Source: JAIBJN01 sp035461525
GTDB lineage: Bacteria > Actinomycetota > Thermoleophilia > Gaiellales > Gaiellaceae
Length of the DNA stretch: 12,227 nt
Assembly: GCA_035461525.1 (NCBI GenBank)
Contig: DATHVD010000035.1
Span: forward strand, 1-12,227
Direction of reading: 5' to 3'
The notes beneath the pieces were generated by a model. That model searched no databases, was not told the origin of the DNA, and was given only the letters and a program-made list of their open reading frames with translations. Numbering within the stretch: position 1 is the stretch's first letter; every line of letters begins with the position of its first letter. Positions 1 to 7,410 of the stretch are shown piece by piece. The translations under genes were made by a program, and so were the position numbers.

Positions 1-153
1 CTCCTCACCGAGATCCCCCGCTTCCCCAGACTGAAAGCCTTCGTCTACTACAACCTGCGCGACGACGGCGTCGACTGGCACATCGAAACCTCCCCCTCCG
101 CCCAAACCGCCTTCGCCCAAGGCATCGCCAGCGACACCTACGCGGCGAGGTAG
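1..153 (+). CDS. 3' end of a possible glycoside hydrolase (partial)
   Basis: The window opens inside a reading frame whose last 50 codons end at TAG 151-153. The visible protein contains a stretch like FPRLKAFVYYNLRDDGVDW followed by IETSPSAQTAFAQGI. A strand ending in an aromatic-rich 'AFVYYN' segment, followed by a DW pair and then 'S-sA...AF..gi', is the usual C-terminal pattern of GH26-like endo-mannanases and related TIM-barrel hydrolases found near exopolysaccharide genes. That family call comes from memory of the pattern and only 50 residues are available, so the function is tentative. It lies on the same strand as the methyltransferase that follows, 243 bases away. A hydrolase acting on extracellular glycan would fit the neighbourhood. 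Confidence 0.5.
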   Translation, partial: LLTEIPRFPRLKAFVYYNLRDDGVDWHIETSPSAQTAFAQGIASDTYAAR

Positions 154-396
154 CTTGACGCGGCGTCGGAGGTCGCCGCCTACTGGTCTACCCCTTCCCG
201 CAGCATTCGCGCGCGACTAACGTACGAGTCGAGTCGCACGCAGAACCAGGCGGCCCGCTGCGACCGCTCCCGGGAGGCACCGAATCTCGCGTAGACACCT
301 TCGCCCGATCGCCGACCCCGTTCCGGCGCGGCATCGGCGCTCCGGATCGTGGAGCCGTTCCCGACGGGCGTCTCGGCAGCCGCGAGGGAGGCGACG
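154..396. other. Intergenic region with a small inverted repeat, no gene seen
   Basis: No convincing coding frame lies here; the open frames on the minus strand are low-complexity R/P/G-rich shadows. An inverted repeat GCGACT (213-218) / AGTCGC (232-237) surrounds the palindrome CGTACG (221-226), and a shorter alternative pairing CGACT (214-218) / AGTCG (227-231) is also possible. It could be an operator or a weak 3'-end hairpin for the preceding gene. No clear -35/-10 pair was found for the methyltransferase, whose promoter would be expected here. Confidence 0.35.
384..391 (+). promoter_or_regulatory. Shine-Dalgarno that decides the methyltransferase start
   Basis: GAGGGAGG ends five bases before the GTG at 397. 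The frame could begin at GTG 349, but no ribosome-binding sequence precedes that codon. This site therefore supports the shorter, 285-residue protein. Confidence 0.6.
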
Positions 397-1254
397 GTGA
401 CGGGGAGGCCGGCGGACGAGCTCCGACATCAGTACGAGGTCGAGCGGGAACTCGGTAACCGACTCCGCACCGCGTCCCGAGCGGAGCGGCTGAGGCTGTA
501 TCGGTCGGTCTACGACGAGCGCATCGCCCGGGTGCCCACTCATCCCCTCGCCGTGCGCGCCCGGGACACCACGGCGCGTGAGGCCGCCGCGGTGCATCGA
601 CTCCGTCTAATCCATCGTTTCCTCGGACCGGAGACCGACTTCCTCGAGATCGGTCCCGGAGACGGCTCCCTGGCGCAGGCGGCGGCGGGCCACGCCCGGA
701 CCGTCTACGCCGTGGACGTCTCACTGGCCCTCGTCGCTGAGAGACACTGGCCGCAGAACCTCGAATGGCTCCTCACGGACGGGGTCTCGATTCCCCTTCC
801 TTCGCAGAGCGTCGACTTCGCGTTCAGCGACCAGGTGCTCGAGCACCTCCACCCGGACGACGCGAGGGATCAGACCCGCGATGTGTACAGAGCCCTTCGC
901 CCCGGCGCATCGTACCTCTGCATCACCCCGAACCGGCTCTCGGGCCCGTGGGATGTCTCGAGAGCGTTCGACGAGACGGCCACAGGCCTCCATCTGAAGG
1001 AGTACACGCTCCTCGAGCTCGTCGCGCTCTTCCGGTCGGCCGGCTTCGAGCGGATCCGCGCTTTCGTGAGCTACAGGGGGCGTCGCCTCTCGCCCCCAGT
1101 CGACCCGCGGATCTTCCTCGTGATCGAGCAGGTCATCGGGAGCCTGCCACGTTCGCTAAGAAAGAGGATCGGGCGTGCGCTCGACGCCGTGAGAGTCGTC
1201 GGAACGAGGCTCCCACGGGGAGACGAACCCACGGCTCGCGCCACTGTCTCGTGA
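397..1254 (+). CDS. Class I SAM-dependent methyltransferase
   Basis: This encodes a 285-residue soluble methyltransferase. SAM motif I is seen as FLEIGPGDGSL (residues 82-92). The acidic residue that would hold the ribose hydroxyls follows at D107 in VYAVDVS. A motif-IV-like segment, VDFAFSDQVLEHL, is followed by the ALRPG..ylcITPN strand typical of the Methyltransf_11/23 group. The N-terminal ~65 residues are helical and charged and match nothing I recognise. The acceptor is not readable from sequence; the coupling to a flippase and the facing glycosyltransferase block suggest a sugar or lipid-linked glycan. The GTG start at 397 is chosen for its strong upstream GAGGGAGG; a GTG at 349 would add 16 residues. 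The TGA stop overlaps the GTG start of the flippase (GTGA), so the two are probably translated together. Confidence 0.82.
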   Translation: MTGRPADELRHQYEVERELGNRLRTASRAERLRLYRSVYDERIARVPTHPLAVRARDTTAREAAAVHRLRLIHRFLGPETDFLEIGPGDGSLAQAAAGHARTVYAVDVSLALVAERHWPQNLEWLLTDGVSIPLPSQSVDFAFSDQVLEHLHPDDARDQTRDVYRALRPGASYLCITPNRLSGPWDVSRAFDETATGLHLKEYTLLELVALFRSAGFERIRAFVSYRGRRLSPPVDPRIFLVIEQVIGSLPRSLRKRIGRALDAVRVVGTRLPRGDEPTARATVS

Positions 1255-2591
1255 CGCGCCGGCGGCACGACCGCCAGGTGGGATTCGCCGCCTTTCGGAG
1301 GCTGCCCTCGTCGTTGCGGTCGCACGTCCGCCTCCCCCTGCACCGCAACGCCTACGCCCTCGTGGCGAGCGGCAGCTCGACGGCTCTCCTCGGGCTCATC
1401 TTCTGGGCGATCGCCGCGCGCAGGTACGAGGTCCACGCCGTTGGCGTGCAGTCGGCGACCGTTTCGGCCATGGTGCTCCTGGCGGGGATCGCCCAGCTCG
1501 GCCTGAGCCCCGTGCTCATACGCTTCCTTCCGGTTGCGGGGGCGCGCTCGCGGCGCCTCGTGACGACCGCGTACCTGACGACGGCCCTCCTCGCCCTGGC
1601 GACGGCAACCGTTTTCCTTCTCGGTACGCATCTTTGGTCGCCGCCACTCGCGTTCATGCGCTCGAGCGGGGCCTGGTTCACCGGCTTCGTGGTCGCGACC
1701 GCGGCGTTCTGTCTCTTCACCCTCCAGGAGGGTGTCCTGACGGGAATGCGCAGGGCCGTCTGGGTCCCCCTCGAGACGAGCCTCGCGAGCCTGTCTCGGA
1801 TCGTGCTCCTTGTGCTCCTTGCGGGAACGTTCCCGACAGCCGGGATCTTCGTGTCCTGGGGCGTTACCTCGGTGCTCGCCGTGGTCGCCGTCACCGCGGT
1901 CCTCTTTCGCCGAGTCCTGCCCCGCGACGCAGGCGGCGACTCTGCGCCGAACCGGGAGCTGACGGTCCGCCGCCTCGTGCAGCACGCGATCCACAACTAC
2001 GTCGGCTTCCTGTTTGCCCTGGCGGCCATCAGCGTCCTGCCGCTGATCGTGATCGCCCGGCTCGGAGCCGAGGCGACCGCCTACTTCTTCATCCCGTGGG
2101 CGATCTACAACGGCCTCCTGCAGGTCGCGACGGCGATCTCGTTCTCGCTCCTCGTCGAGGGCGCGAGCGACCCGGTCCGCCTCCGCTCGTACCTGAGGCG
2201 CACGCTCGCCCAGGCGCTGGCGCTCGTCGTCCCCGCCGCCGCCGTCGTCTTCGTGGCGGCCCCGCAACTCCTCGGCCTCCTGGGCGAGCGCTACGCCGAG
2301 GAGGGGACCGACCTCCTACGCTGGCTTGCCCTCGCCAGCGTGCCGGCGGTCGCGATCCCGCTCACCCTCTCGCTCGCCCGCATCAGGCACCGGACGATCG
2401 TGGTCATGACGACTCAGGGGTGCTTCTCGGCCTTGCTGATCGGGCTGAGCATCGCTCTCATGCCCGCGTTCGGAATCACCGCGGTCGGCCTGGGCGCGCT
2501 CCTCGGCAACTCCGCAGTCGCCGCGGCGGCAGGATGGAGATACCTCTGGCCCGCGCTCGTGGGACCGGCCGAGGTTGGGCACGCTTCGTGA
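1251..2591 (+). CDS. Polysaccharide flippase (Wzx/MATE-like, MOP superfamily)
   Basis: This is a 446-residue integral membrane protein with about twelve hydrophobic segments, from the YALVASGSSTALLGLIFWAI region near residue 36 to the last segment ending at GWRYLW. Short basic loops such as RRTLAQ separate the helices. Size, helix count and the N-terminal 'all-helix with no signal peptide' layout match MOP-superfamily flippases that move lipid-linked oligosaccharides across the cytoplasmic membrane. The reading frame stays open for 162 codons upstream (from 765), but that part lies over the methyltransferase in another frame and is arginine/proline-rich, so it is not coding. GTG 1251, overlapping the upstream TGA, is taken as the start; GTG 1278 is an alternative. 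The gene ends 12 bases from the stop of the converging GT2. Which glycan it carries cannot be read from sequence; the facing genes suggest a deoxyhexose-containing one. Confidence 0.8.
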   Translation: MTRRRHDRQVGFAAFRRLPSSLRSHVRLPLHRNAYALVASGSSTALLGLIFWAIAARRYEVHAVGVQSATVSAMVLLAGIAQLGLSPVLIRFLPVAGARSRRLVTTAYLTTALLALATATVFLLGTHLWSPPLAFMRSSGAWFTGFVVATAAFCLFTLQEGVLTGMRRAVWVPLETSLASLSRIVLLVLLAGTFPTAGIFVSWGVTSVLAVVAVTAVLFRRVLPRDAGGDSAPNRELTVRRLVQHAIHNYVGFLFALAAISVLPLIVIARLGAEATAYFFIPWAIYNGLLQVATAISFSLLVEGASDPVRLRSYLRRTLAQALALVVPAAAVVFVAAPQLLGLLGERYAEEGTDLLRWLALASVPAVAIPLTLSLARIRHRTIVVMTTQGCFSALLIGLSIALMPAFGITAVGLGALLGNSAVAAAAGWRYLWPALVGPAEVGHAS

Positions 2592-2603
2592 CGGCGAGCC
2601 CGC

Positions 2604-3506
2604 CTAGATCTGATCCGCGAGCCCGTCCTCCGGAACGTCGCCGCGGCTCTCCGCGGTCACCGGCGTCCTCCGGACTGAGCCTTCTGCAGGAAGGCGCGTG
2701 AAGCGCTCTCTCAGGATCGCCTTCAGGACGCGCCAGCCGTCCGGGATCGTCCGGAGCTTGGCGATGCCGTGGGCCCGGCAGCTCTCGAAGCTCGCAACCT
2801 CGACGACGAGAAGGCCGGCTCTGAGGGCCCGGATGTTCATCATCGTCTCGATCTCGAAGCCGTCGCTGTCCAGCTGCAGCCGCGGCAGGACGTCGCGCCA
2901 GAAGGCGTTGTAGCCGTAGCAGAGATCCGAGTAGTGCCCCCCGAAGAGAAGGCGGACCATGTGAACGAAGGCGCTGTTGCCGAGCCTTCGGTAGAACGGC
3001 ATGTCCGCGGTGCCCGCACCCTGGAGGAAACGCGAGCCCTTCGCGAAGTCGGCCCCGGCGCGAAGGGCGCCGACGAAGGCGGGAATCTCCCACGGATCGG
3101 CCGAGCCGTCCGCGTCGATCGTCACGATGATGTCCCCGGTGGCCGCGCGGAAGCCCGTGCGCAGCGCGTCGCCCTTGCCGCGCCCGCTGTCCACGAGCGT
3201 CCGGACGCGTGGGTGCAACCGACGCGCGAGCTCGGTCGTCCCGTCCTCGGAGCCCCCGTCGACGACGAGCACCTCGTGCACGTCCGGGTCGATGCGGCTC
3301 AGGACGAAGGGAAGGTTCTCGGCCTCGTTCAGGGTCGGAACGACCACCGTGACGAGCGGATCCCTGGCTCGCCGTTCCCTCGCGACCTCCGCAGCGGAGT
3401 CGAGCAGGATGCGGTCGAGGCTCCGTGCGGGCGCACTCGTGAGCAGTGCCCCGTACAGGCGTTCGTCCGCCCAGCGCTCGCCGTCAGGCCCCTTTGCCGC
3501 AGTCAC
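2604..3506 (-). CDS. GT2 family glycosyltransferase (polyprenyl-phosphate-sugar synthase-like)
   Basis: This is a 300-residue soluble GT-A fold enzyme with the full GT2 motif set: VVVPTLNEAENL (54-65), VVDGGSEDGT (81-90), GRGKGDALRTGF (108-119), and the metal-binding DxD in TIDADGS (129-135), followed by KGSRF and a DLCYGYNAFWRDV segment. The order and the 'GKGDA.R.G' loop resemble dolichol/undecaprenyl-phosphate mannosyl- or glucosyl-transferases. The usual C-terminal membrane anchor of some relatives is absent. The first ~50 residues are an extra charged extension. GTG 3506 is chosen because AGGGG lies seven bases upstream; GTG 3545 would add 13 residues but has no ribosome-binding site. 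It is the last gene of the leftward glycan block, 120 bases after the GT-C gene, and may have its own promoter in that gap. Donor sugar and acceptor are unknown. Confidence 0.82.
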   Translation of the reverse strand: MTAAKGPDGERWADERLYGALLTSAPARSLDRILLDSAAEVARERRARDPLVTVVVPTLNEAENLPFVLSRIDPDVHEVLVVDGGSEDGTTELARRLHPRVRTLVDSGRGKGDALRTGFRAATGDIIVTIDADGSADPWEIPAFVGALRAGADFAKGSRFLQGAGTADMPFYRRLGNSAFVHMVRLLFGGHYSDLCYGYNAFWRDVLPRLQLDSDGFEIETMMNIRALRAGLLVVEVASFESCRAHGIAKLRTIPDGWRVLKAILRERFTRLPAEGSVRRTPVTAESRGDVPEDGLADQI

Positions 3507-3603
3507 CCGATTGCCCCTGTCCCTCTTGAATCCCCTAGAAGGCACGGAGGGTAGCTCGCCCGGCCGGCGGCGTCCAGACCTCCTGAACCAATGTCTAGGA
3601 TTC

Positions 3604-3617
3604 GACGGCCTGCCGTC
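3604..3617 (-). terminator. Short hairpin just after the GT-C stop codon
   Basis: GACGG (3604-3608) and CCGTC (3613-3617) form a perfect 5-bp stem around a 4-base loop, about 10 bases downstream of the GT-C stop on the minus strand. There is no U-rich tail, so it is at best a weak or factor-assisted terminator, or a processing site between the GT-C gene and the last GT2. Confidence 0.25.
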
Positions 3618-3626
3618 CGGAGCCTT

Positions 3627-5627
3627 TTAGGGTGCGCGGCCGAAGACCTCGTAGGGCCCGAACCGGGCCAGGAGGCGGAAGTCGTCCTCGAGCGGAACCT
3701 CGAAGTAGTCGCGCGGCGCCCAGTCCTGCTCCATGGGCGTCGCGCGGACGACCCGGTACTCGTCTCGCGGCGAGAGACCCTCGGCGCAGTCGTTGGTGTT
3801 GGTGACGCCGTGCCTGTGCCGAAGGAGAACGTCGAACTCGGCGCCGACCTTGTACTGCGGGTCGATGATGTGGTATCCGGCCATGAACGGGTAGTGGAAG
3901 ACGTGGAAGCCGACGGCGGCGCTGTCTCTGCTCTCCGTCTCCAACCGTTGAGCCACGTAGTCGACGACGTGGACCTCGGAGGCGTCGCGTCCAGACCACC
4001 CGTCCGCCCGCCAGGCATCGACCCGGTCGAGGAGGAAGCCGTTCGCGACGACGACGCCGACAAGGAGCCCCTGGACGAGCCACGGAACGACGCGGCCTGC
4101 TCCCAGGCGAGGAAGATAGTGCGTGGCGAGAGCCGAGAGGAACAGCACCTGGAGTGGCCACAGCCACCAGAATCGCTCCGGCTTGCCCGGCTCGGCAGCC
4201 GCGAAGAGAATCACCCACGGGACTGCGAGACAGAGCACGAGCAGCAGCCGGCGGCTCGCCTCTGCGGAGCTCTGGTGGACGACGCCCGCGCGCGCCAGCA
4301 GCCGCTCGGCGAGCGCCGCCGCCCAGATCGCCGCGAGGAAGGCGGCTGCGCCGACGACGGCGAGCTCGCCCAGCCTCCGGACGAGCGCGACGACCTGCAG
4401 CTCCTCCGAGGCGAGCGAGCCGAGACCGTAGGCCGCGAGACCGGTCACGAGCGCGCCCCCGGCGACCAGGCTCAGCCGCCGGCGGTCGCCGAGGCGGGAA
4501 GAGGTCTGCCCGGGGGATCCGCGCGGCCCCCACGGGACGCTTGCGAGAGCCATCGTCGCGAGGACGGCGAGCAGGAGGACGACGCTCACCCCGGGGACCG
4601 AGGCGACCGTCCTGAAGTTCGAGAGCAGCCTGTCGCGGAGGGAGTCCTCGATCCGCTCCGCGAAGCCTCTCGAGCCGCTGTCCGTCCCGTCGGCTGCTCC
4701 GGAGACCGGGCCGTCGAGCGGACTCCCGGCGGCGGCACGATCGCTCCCGGAGGCGGCGGAGATCCGCCGGATCGTCAGCGCCGGATCGCACCAGGCGTCT
4801 CTGTAGTTCGCCGGAGCGATGTAGTCGAACAAGAGCTGGGAGCGGATGTCGACGAAGTTGCGAGGAGCCTCGAAACTGAGGTACGGGGCCCAGACGACGA
4901 GCACGAGGGCCGCGGCGACCAACAGCGGCCGGATGCGCACCGAGGGCCGGTACGCCACCCACAGCACCGGAAAGACGAAGAGCGCCGGCGAGAGCGCCAT
5001 GTCGACCTGCATGCCGACGCCCCAGAGGGCGAGCCCCGCGGCGAGGAAGCGACTGTCCCGCCGCGTGACCCACTCGCTTGCGAGGTAGACGATCCACACG
5101 AAGAAGTCGGGGCGGCCGTTCGGCCAGAGCGAGCCGGCCAGGAACAGGCCGATCTCGGACAGGCCGTAGAGGACGACGGCCAGGGTTCCGCACCACGGGC
5201 CGAAGTACTTCCGCGCGAGCAGGAAGAGGCCGACCAGCGTGGCGAGGTGGAGGAACGCAGTACCGATGTATTCGGCCAGCCGCGGGTCGTCGAGCAGGAA
5301 CGTGCTCGGAACCATCAGCCATGCGGTGCCCGCAGGCTTGAAGGAGCCATAGCTCCCGACGTCCCCGTGCTGCGGGATCGTGCCGGCCGCGAGGAGGTCG
5401 TGCGCGCTGTCGATGTAGTTGAGAAGGTCGAAGGCGGGGACCCGCGAGCGCCAGCCCTGCGTCGTGAGCGCGACCCCGGCGGCCCAGACGACGAGGACCG
5501 CGCCGATCCCGTACGTCCCGGAACGCCGTCGGAGGTGGTCTCTCACGGCACGCAGGCGCAGCCGAATCCGCACCCCCGGCGAAGCGGGTCCGACCGTCGA
5601 GAAGAGGCGCCGCAGGTCTTCCCGCAT
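3627..5627 (-). CDS. Multi-spanning GT-C glycosyltransferase (PMT/ArnT-like, GT39/GT83 type)
   Basis: This is a 666-residue membrane protein with roughly 12-13 hydrophobic helices between residues 39 and about 530, then a soluble C-terminal tail of about 125 residues, probably outside the membrane. The first extracytoplasmic loop holds acidic residues D67 and D73 in the PAFDLLNYID segment, followed by a 'GSFKPAGTAWL' stretch, the arrangement used by GT-C enzymes (PMT, ArnT) for the catalytic Asp and the proline-rich 'PPlyyw' region. Such enzymes take sugar from polyprenyl-phosphate-sugar on the outer face of the membrane. The central loop (about 285-325) is Ser/Gly/Asp-rich and low in complexity. 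The ATG at 5627 has no clear ribosome-binding sequence; a strong hairpin sits 18 bases upstream. Acceptor could be a protein, lipid or polysaccharide; the sequence does not decide. Confidence 0.72.
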   Translation of the reverse strand: MREDLRRLFSTVGPASPGVRIRLRLRAVRDHLRRRSGTYGIGAVLVVWAAGVALTTQGWRSRVPAFDLLNYIDSAHDLLAAGTIPQHGDVGSYGSFKPAGTAWLMVPSTFLLDDPRLAEYIGTAFLHLATLVGLFLLARKYFGPWCGTLAVVLYGLSEIGLFLAGSLWPNGRPDFFVWIVYLASEWVTRRDSRFLAAGLALWGVGMQVDMALSPALFVFPVLWVAYRPSVRIRPLLVAAALVLVVWAPYLSFEAPRNFVDIRSQLLFDYIAPANYRDAWCDPALTIRRISAASGSDRAAAGSPLDGPVSGAADGTDSGSRGFAERIEDSLRDRLLSNFRTVASVPGVSVVLLLAVLATMALASVPWGPRGSPGQTSSRLGDRRRLSLVAGGALVTGLAAYGLGSLASEELQVVALVRRLGELAVVGAAAFLAAIWAAALAERLLARAGVVHQSSAEASRRLLLVLCLAVPWVILFAAAEPGKPERFWWLWPLQVLFLSALATHYLPRLGAGRVVPWLVQGLLVGVVVANGFLLDRVDAWRADGWSGRDASEVHVVDYVAQRLETESRDSAAVGFHVFHYPFMAGYHIIDPQYKVGAEFDVLLRHRHGVTNTNDCAEGLSPRDEYRVVRATPMEQDWAPRDYFEVPLEDDFRLLARFGPYEVFGRAP

Positions 5628-5645
5628 GAGATCGACCGAAGCGTA

Positions 5646-5676
5646 GTTCCCCCGGGCGCCAGGCGCCCGCCGGAAC
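5646..5676 (-). repeat. Two-part inverted repeat (stem-loop) between GT2 and GT-C genes
   Basis: The arms CGGGCGCC (5653-5660) and GGCGCCCG (5662-5669) are exact 8-bp complements around a single A. After a symmetrical CC/CC gap they are extended by GTTCC (5646-5650) and GGAAC (5672-5676). This gives 13 paired positions in 31 bases, filling half of the 60-base gap. On the minus strand no U-run follows, so it is not a classical terminator. It might reduce read-through, protect the upstream mRNA end, or bind a dimeric regulator. Confidence 0.5.
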
Positions 5677-5687
5677 CCGCGACGACG

Positions 5688-6464
5688 TCAGCGCCCCCCC
5701 GAGGTCCTCTCCTGCTGCGCGGTCGTCTGGCCTCCCCGTCGTCCGTAGCTTCCGACCAGCCAGTGCCAGCGGATCTGGAAGAGCTCGGCGATCGAGCGGA
5801 TCGCGTCCCGCGGCACCCTGACGGACGTCCTCTCGCCGCTCTCCCAGCGGACGGGGAACTCGACCGTGCGGTACCCGAGCTTCCGGGCGAGGAAAAGGAG
5901 CTCGCTGTCGAAGCCGAAGCCGTTCAGGCGGAGAAGCGGAAAGAGCCGGTCGGCGACGTCGCCGCGGTACACCTTCAGGGGTGCCCGCGTGTCCGTCCCT
6001 CGGAGGCCGAGAGCGACCCGGATGAGGAGGTTGCCGCCGCGGCTGAGGAACGACCGGCCGAGCGTCCGCCTCCCCGCCGAGCCGCCCTCCACGTACCGCG
6101 AGCCGACAGCGATGTCGTGCTCCTCGAGGAGCTCGAGGCCCCGGTCGACCTGGTCGAACGACGCTCCGTTGTCGGCGTCGATGAAGCAGCGTGCGCGCCC
6201 CCTCGTCTCCGCCATGGCCCCGCGCACGGCGCCGCCCTTTCCGAACTGCGCCGTCGTGTCGACGATCCTCATCTCGGAGTGCTCGCCGGCCAGCTCCGCG
6301 AGGACCCTGCGAGTGCCGTCGCGACCCTCGCTGAAGCCCACGACGATCTCGATCGGCCAGCCGCGCTTCGAGGCATGCGCCTTCACCGCCTCGACGGTTC
6401 CACGGATGATGTCCTCGCCCTCGAACACGGGGATGACGACCGAGAGGAACGGCCCGTCCGCCAT
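5688..6464 (-). CDS. GT2 glycosyltransferase, dolichyl-phosphate glucosyltransferase-like, with altered DDGS motif
   Basis: This is a 258-residue enzyme of the Alg5/DPG-synthase-like GT2 group. Visible motifs are LSVVIPVFEGED (7-18), FGKGGAVRGAM (74-84), the metal-binding FIDADNGAS (94-102), the GSRY segment, and a late GFGFDSELLFLARKLGY block followed by EFPVRWE, which matches the DPG-synthase C-terminal pattern. Known relatives move glucose or mannose from UDP or GDP to polyprenyl phosphate on the inner membrane face. Oddly, the usual 'VVDDGS.DGT' motif that contacts the nucleotide reads VVGFSEGRDGT, so the first aspartates are lost. The frame stays open upstream across the neighbouring gene; ATG 6464 is chosen because it begins the conserved domain and lies seven bases after the fucose-synthase stop. 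The protein ends in a basic Q/T/G-rich tail with no membrane anchor. Confidence 0.8.
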   Translation of the reverse strand: MADGPFLSVVIPVFEGEDIIRGTVEAVKAHASKRGWPIEIVVGFSEGRDGTRRVLAELAGEHSEMRIVDTTAQFGKGGAVRGAMAETRGRARCFIDADNGASFDQVDRGLELLEEHDIAVGSRYVEGGSAGRRTLGRSFLSRGGNLLIRVALGLRGTDTRAPLKVYRGDVADRLFPLLRLNGFGFDSELLFLARKLGYRTVEFPVRWESGERTSVRVPRDAIRSIAELFQIRWHWLVGSYGRRGGQTTAQQERTSGGR

Positions 6465-6471
6465 CTCCCGG

Positions 6472-7410
6472 TCAGCGGGCGGCGGCCGAGAGTTGCGCGC
6501 GGTGCTCGGCGTACCACGCCACGGTACGCTCGAGACCGGCGCGAAGGAACGTGCGGGCACGGAAGCCGAGAAGGCGCTCGGCACGCGAGACGTCGAGACG
6601 GCGGCGCGCCTGGCCGCCCGGCTTCGAGACGTCCCATGACACCTCGCCGGCGAAGCCGGTGATCTCCGCCAGGAGGGCGGCGAGATCGCGGATCGAGATC
6701 TCCTCCCCTGTGCCCAGGTTGACCGGCTCGGGACCGTCGTAGCGCCGCGCTGCCAGGACGAGCGCCTCGGCGCAGTCCTCCACGTAGAGAAACTCCCGTG
6801 TCGGGCTTCCGTCGCCCCAGAGGACGATGCTCTTCGCACCGACGTCGCGCGCTTCCAGCATCTTCCGGATCAGGGCGGGCACGACGTGTGCGGTTCGAAG
6901 GTCGAAGTCGTCGCGGGGCCCGTACAGGTTGACCGGGAGTAGGTAGATCGCGTTCAGCCCATACTGCTGCCGATACGCCTGGGCTCCCGTGAGCAGCGCC
7001 CGTTTGGCCACACCGTACGGGGCGTTCGTCGGCTCGGGGTAGCCTGCCCAGAGGTCGTCCTCCCGGAAGGGCACCCGCGTCAGCTCCGGGTAGGCGCAGA
7101 TCGTCCCCACGAGCACGAGCTTCTCCACGCCTGCCTTCCGGCTTTCCTCGAGGACGTTCAAGCCCATCGCGAGGTTCGCGTACCAGTAGCGTCCGGGGTT
7201 CTCCCGATTGGCTCCGATGCCCCCGACCTCCGCAGCGAGGTGGAACACGAGCTCGGGGCGCGCGTGCGCGAAGAGGCGACGGGTTGCCTGGGGGTCGATG
7301 AGGTCGGAGTCTCGTCGCCGCGAGACGAACGGATCCTCTCCCTCGGCGCGGAGGCGGTCGACGACGTGGGAGCCGAGGAAGCCGGCACCTCCCGTGACGA
7401 GAATCCTCAC
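6472..7410 (-). CDS. fcl: GDP-L-fucose synthase (GDP-4-keto-6-deoxymannose epimerase/reductase)
   Basis: This is a 312-residue extended short-chain dehydrogenase/reductase that would convert GDP-4-keto-6-deoxy-D-mannose to GDP-L-fucose with NADPH. The Rossmann motif TGGAGFLG is at residues 6-13. The family signature AAEVGGIGAN (59-68) and the NLAMGLNVL stretch (79-87) are clear. Catalytic-site residues T103, C105, Y132 (in YGVAK with K136) and H175 sit at a constant offset of four from the E. coli enzyme residues S107, C109, Y136, K140 and H179; only the Ser is changed, conservatively, to Thr. The LPVNLYGPRDDF stretch is also typical. The GTG start at 7410 overlaps the TGA of the dehydratase gene (GTGA), which implies coupled translation; an earlier start at 7533 would run 41 codons into that gene and is rejected. 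Cytoplasmic. Confidence 0.88.
   Translation of the reverse strand: MRILVTGGAGFLGSHVVDRLRAEGEDPFVSRRRDSDLIDPQATRRLFAHARPELVFHLAAEVGGIGANRENPGRYWYANLAMGLNVLEESRKAGVEKLVLVGTICAYPELTRVPFREDDLWAGYPEPTNAPYGVAKRALLTGAQAYRQQYGLNAIYLLPVNLYGPRDDFDLRTAHVVPALIRKMLEARDVGAKSIVLWGDGSPTREFLYVEDCAEALVLAARRYDGPEPVNLGTGEEISIRDLAALLAEITGFAGEVSWDVSKPGGQARRRLDVSRAERLLGFRARTFLRAGLERTVAWYAEHRAQLSAAAR

Noticed and set aside
216..226. CTAACG half-site resembling the PaaR operator
   Set aside because: Only one half matches; the second half lacks CGTT, and there is no phenylacetate gene nearby.
765..1250. A 162-codon N-terminal extension of the flippase frame
   Set aside because: It overlaps the methyltransferase in another frame, is basic and proline-rich, and the GTG at 1251 overlaps the methyltransferase stop, giving a normal flippase length.
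1071..2267. A 398-codon minus-strand open frame antisense to the flippase
   Set aside because: Composition is dominated by Arg, Glu, Gly and Asp with no domain, while the plus strand shows twelve hydrophobic helices.
3579..3584. AGGAGG on the minus strand between the GT-C and last GT2 genes
   Set aside because: It looks like a perfect ribosome-binding site, but no ATG, GTG or TTG follows at usable distance in the GT2 frame.
3591..6662. A 1023-codon open frame on the plus strand
   Set aside because: It lies antisense to the GT-C gene and its GT2 neighbour, has no recognisable domain, and is made of Arg, Glu, Asp, Gly and Pro repeats typical of a mirror frame in GC-rich DNA. The minus-strand genes have clear family motifs and membrane segments.
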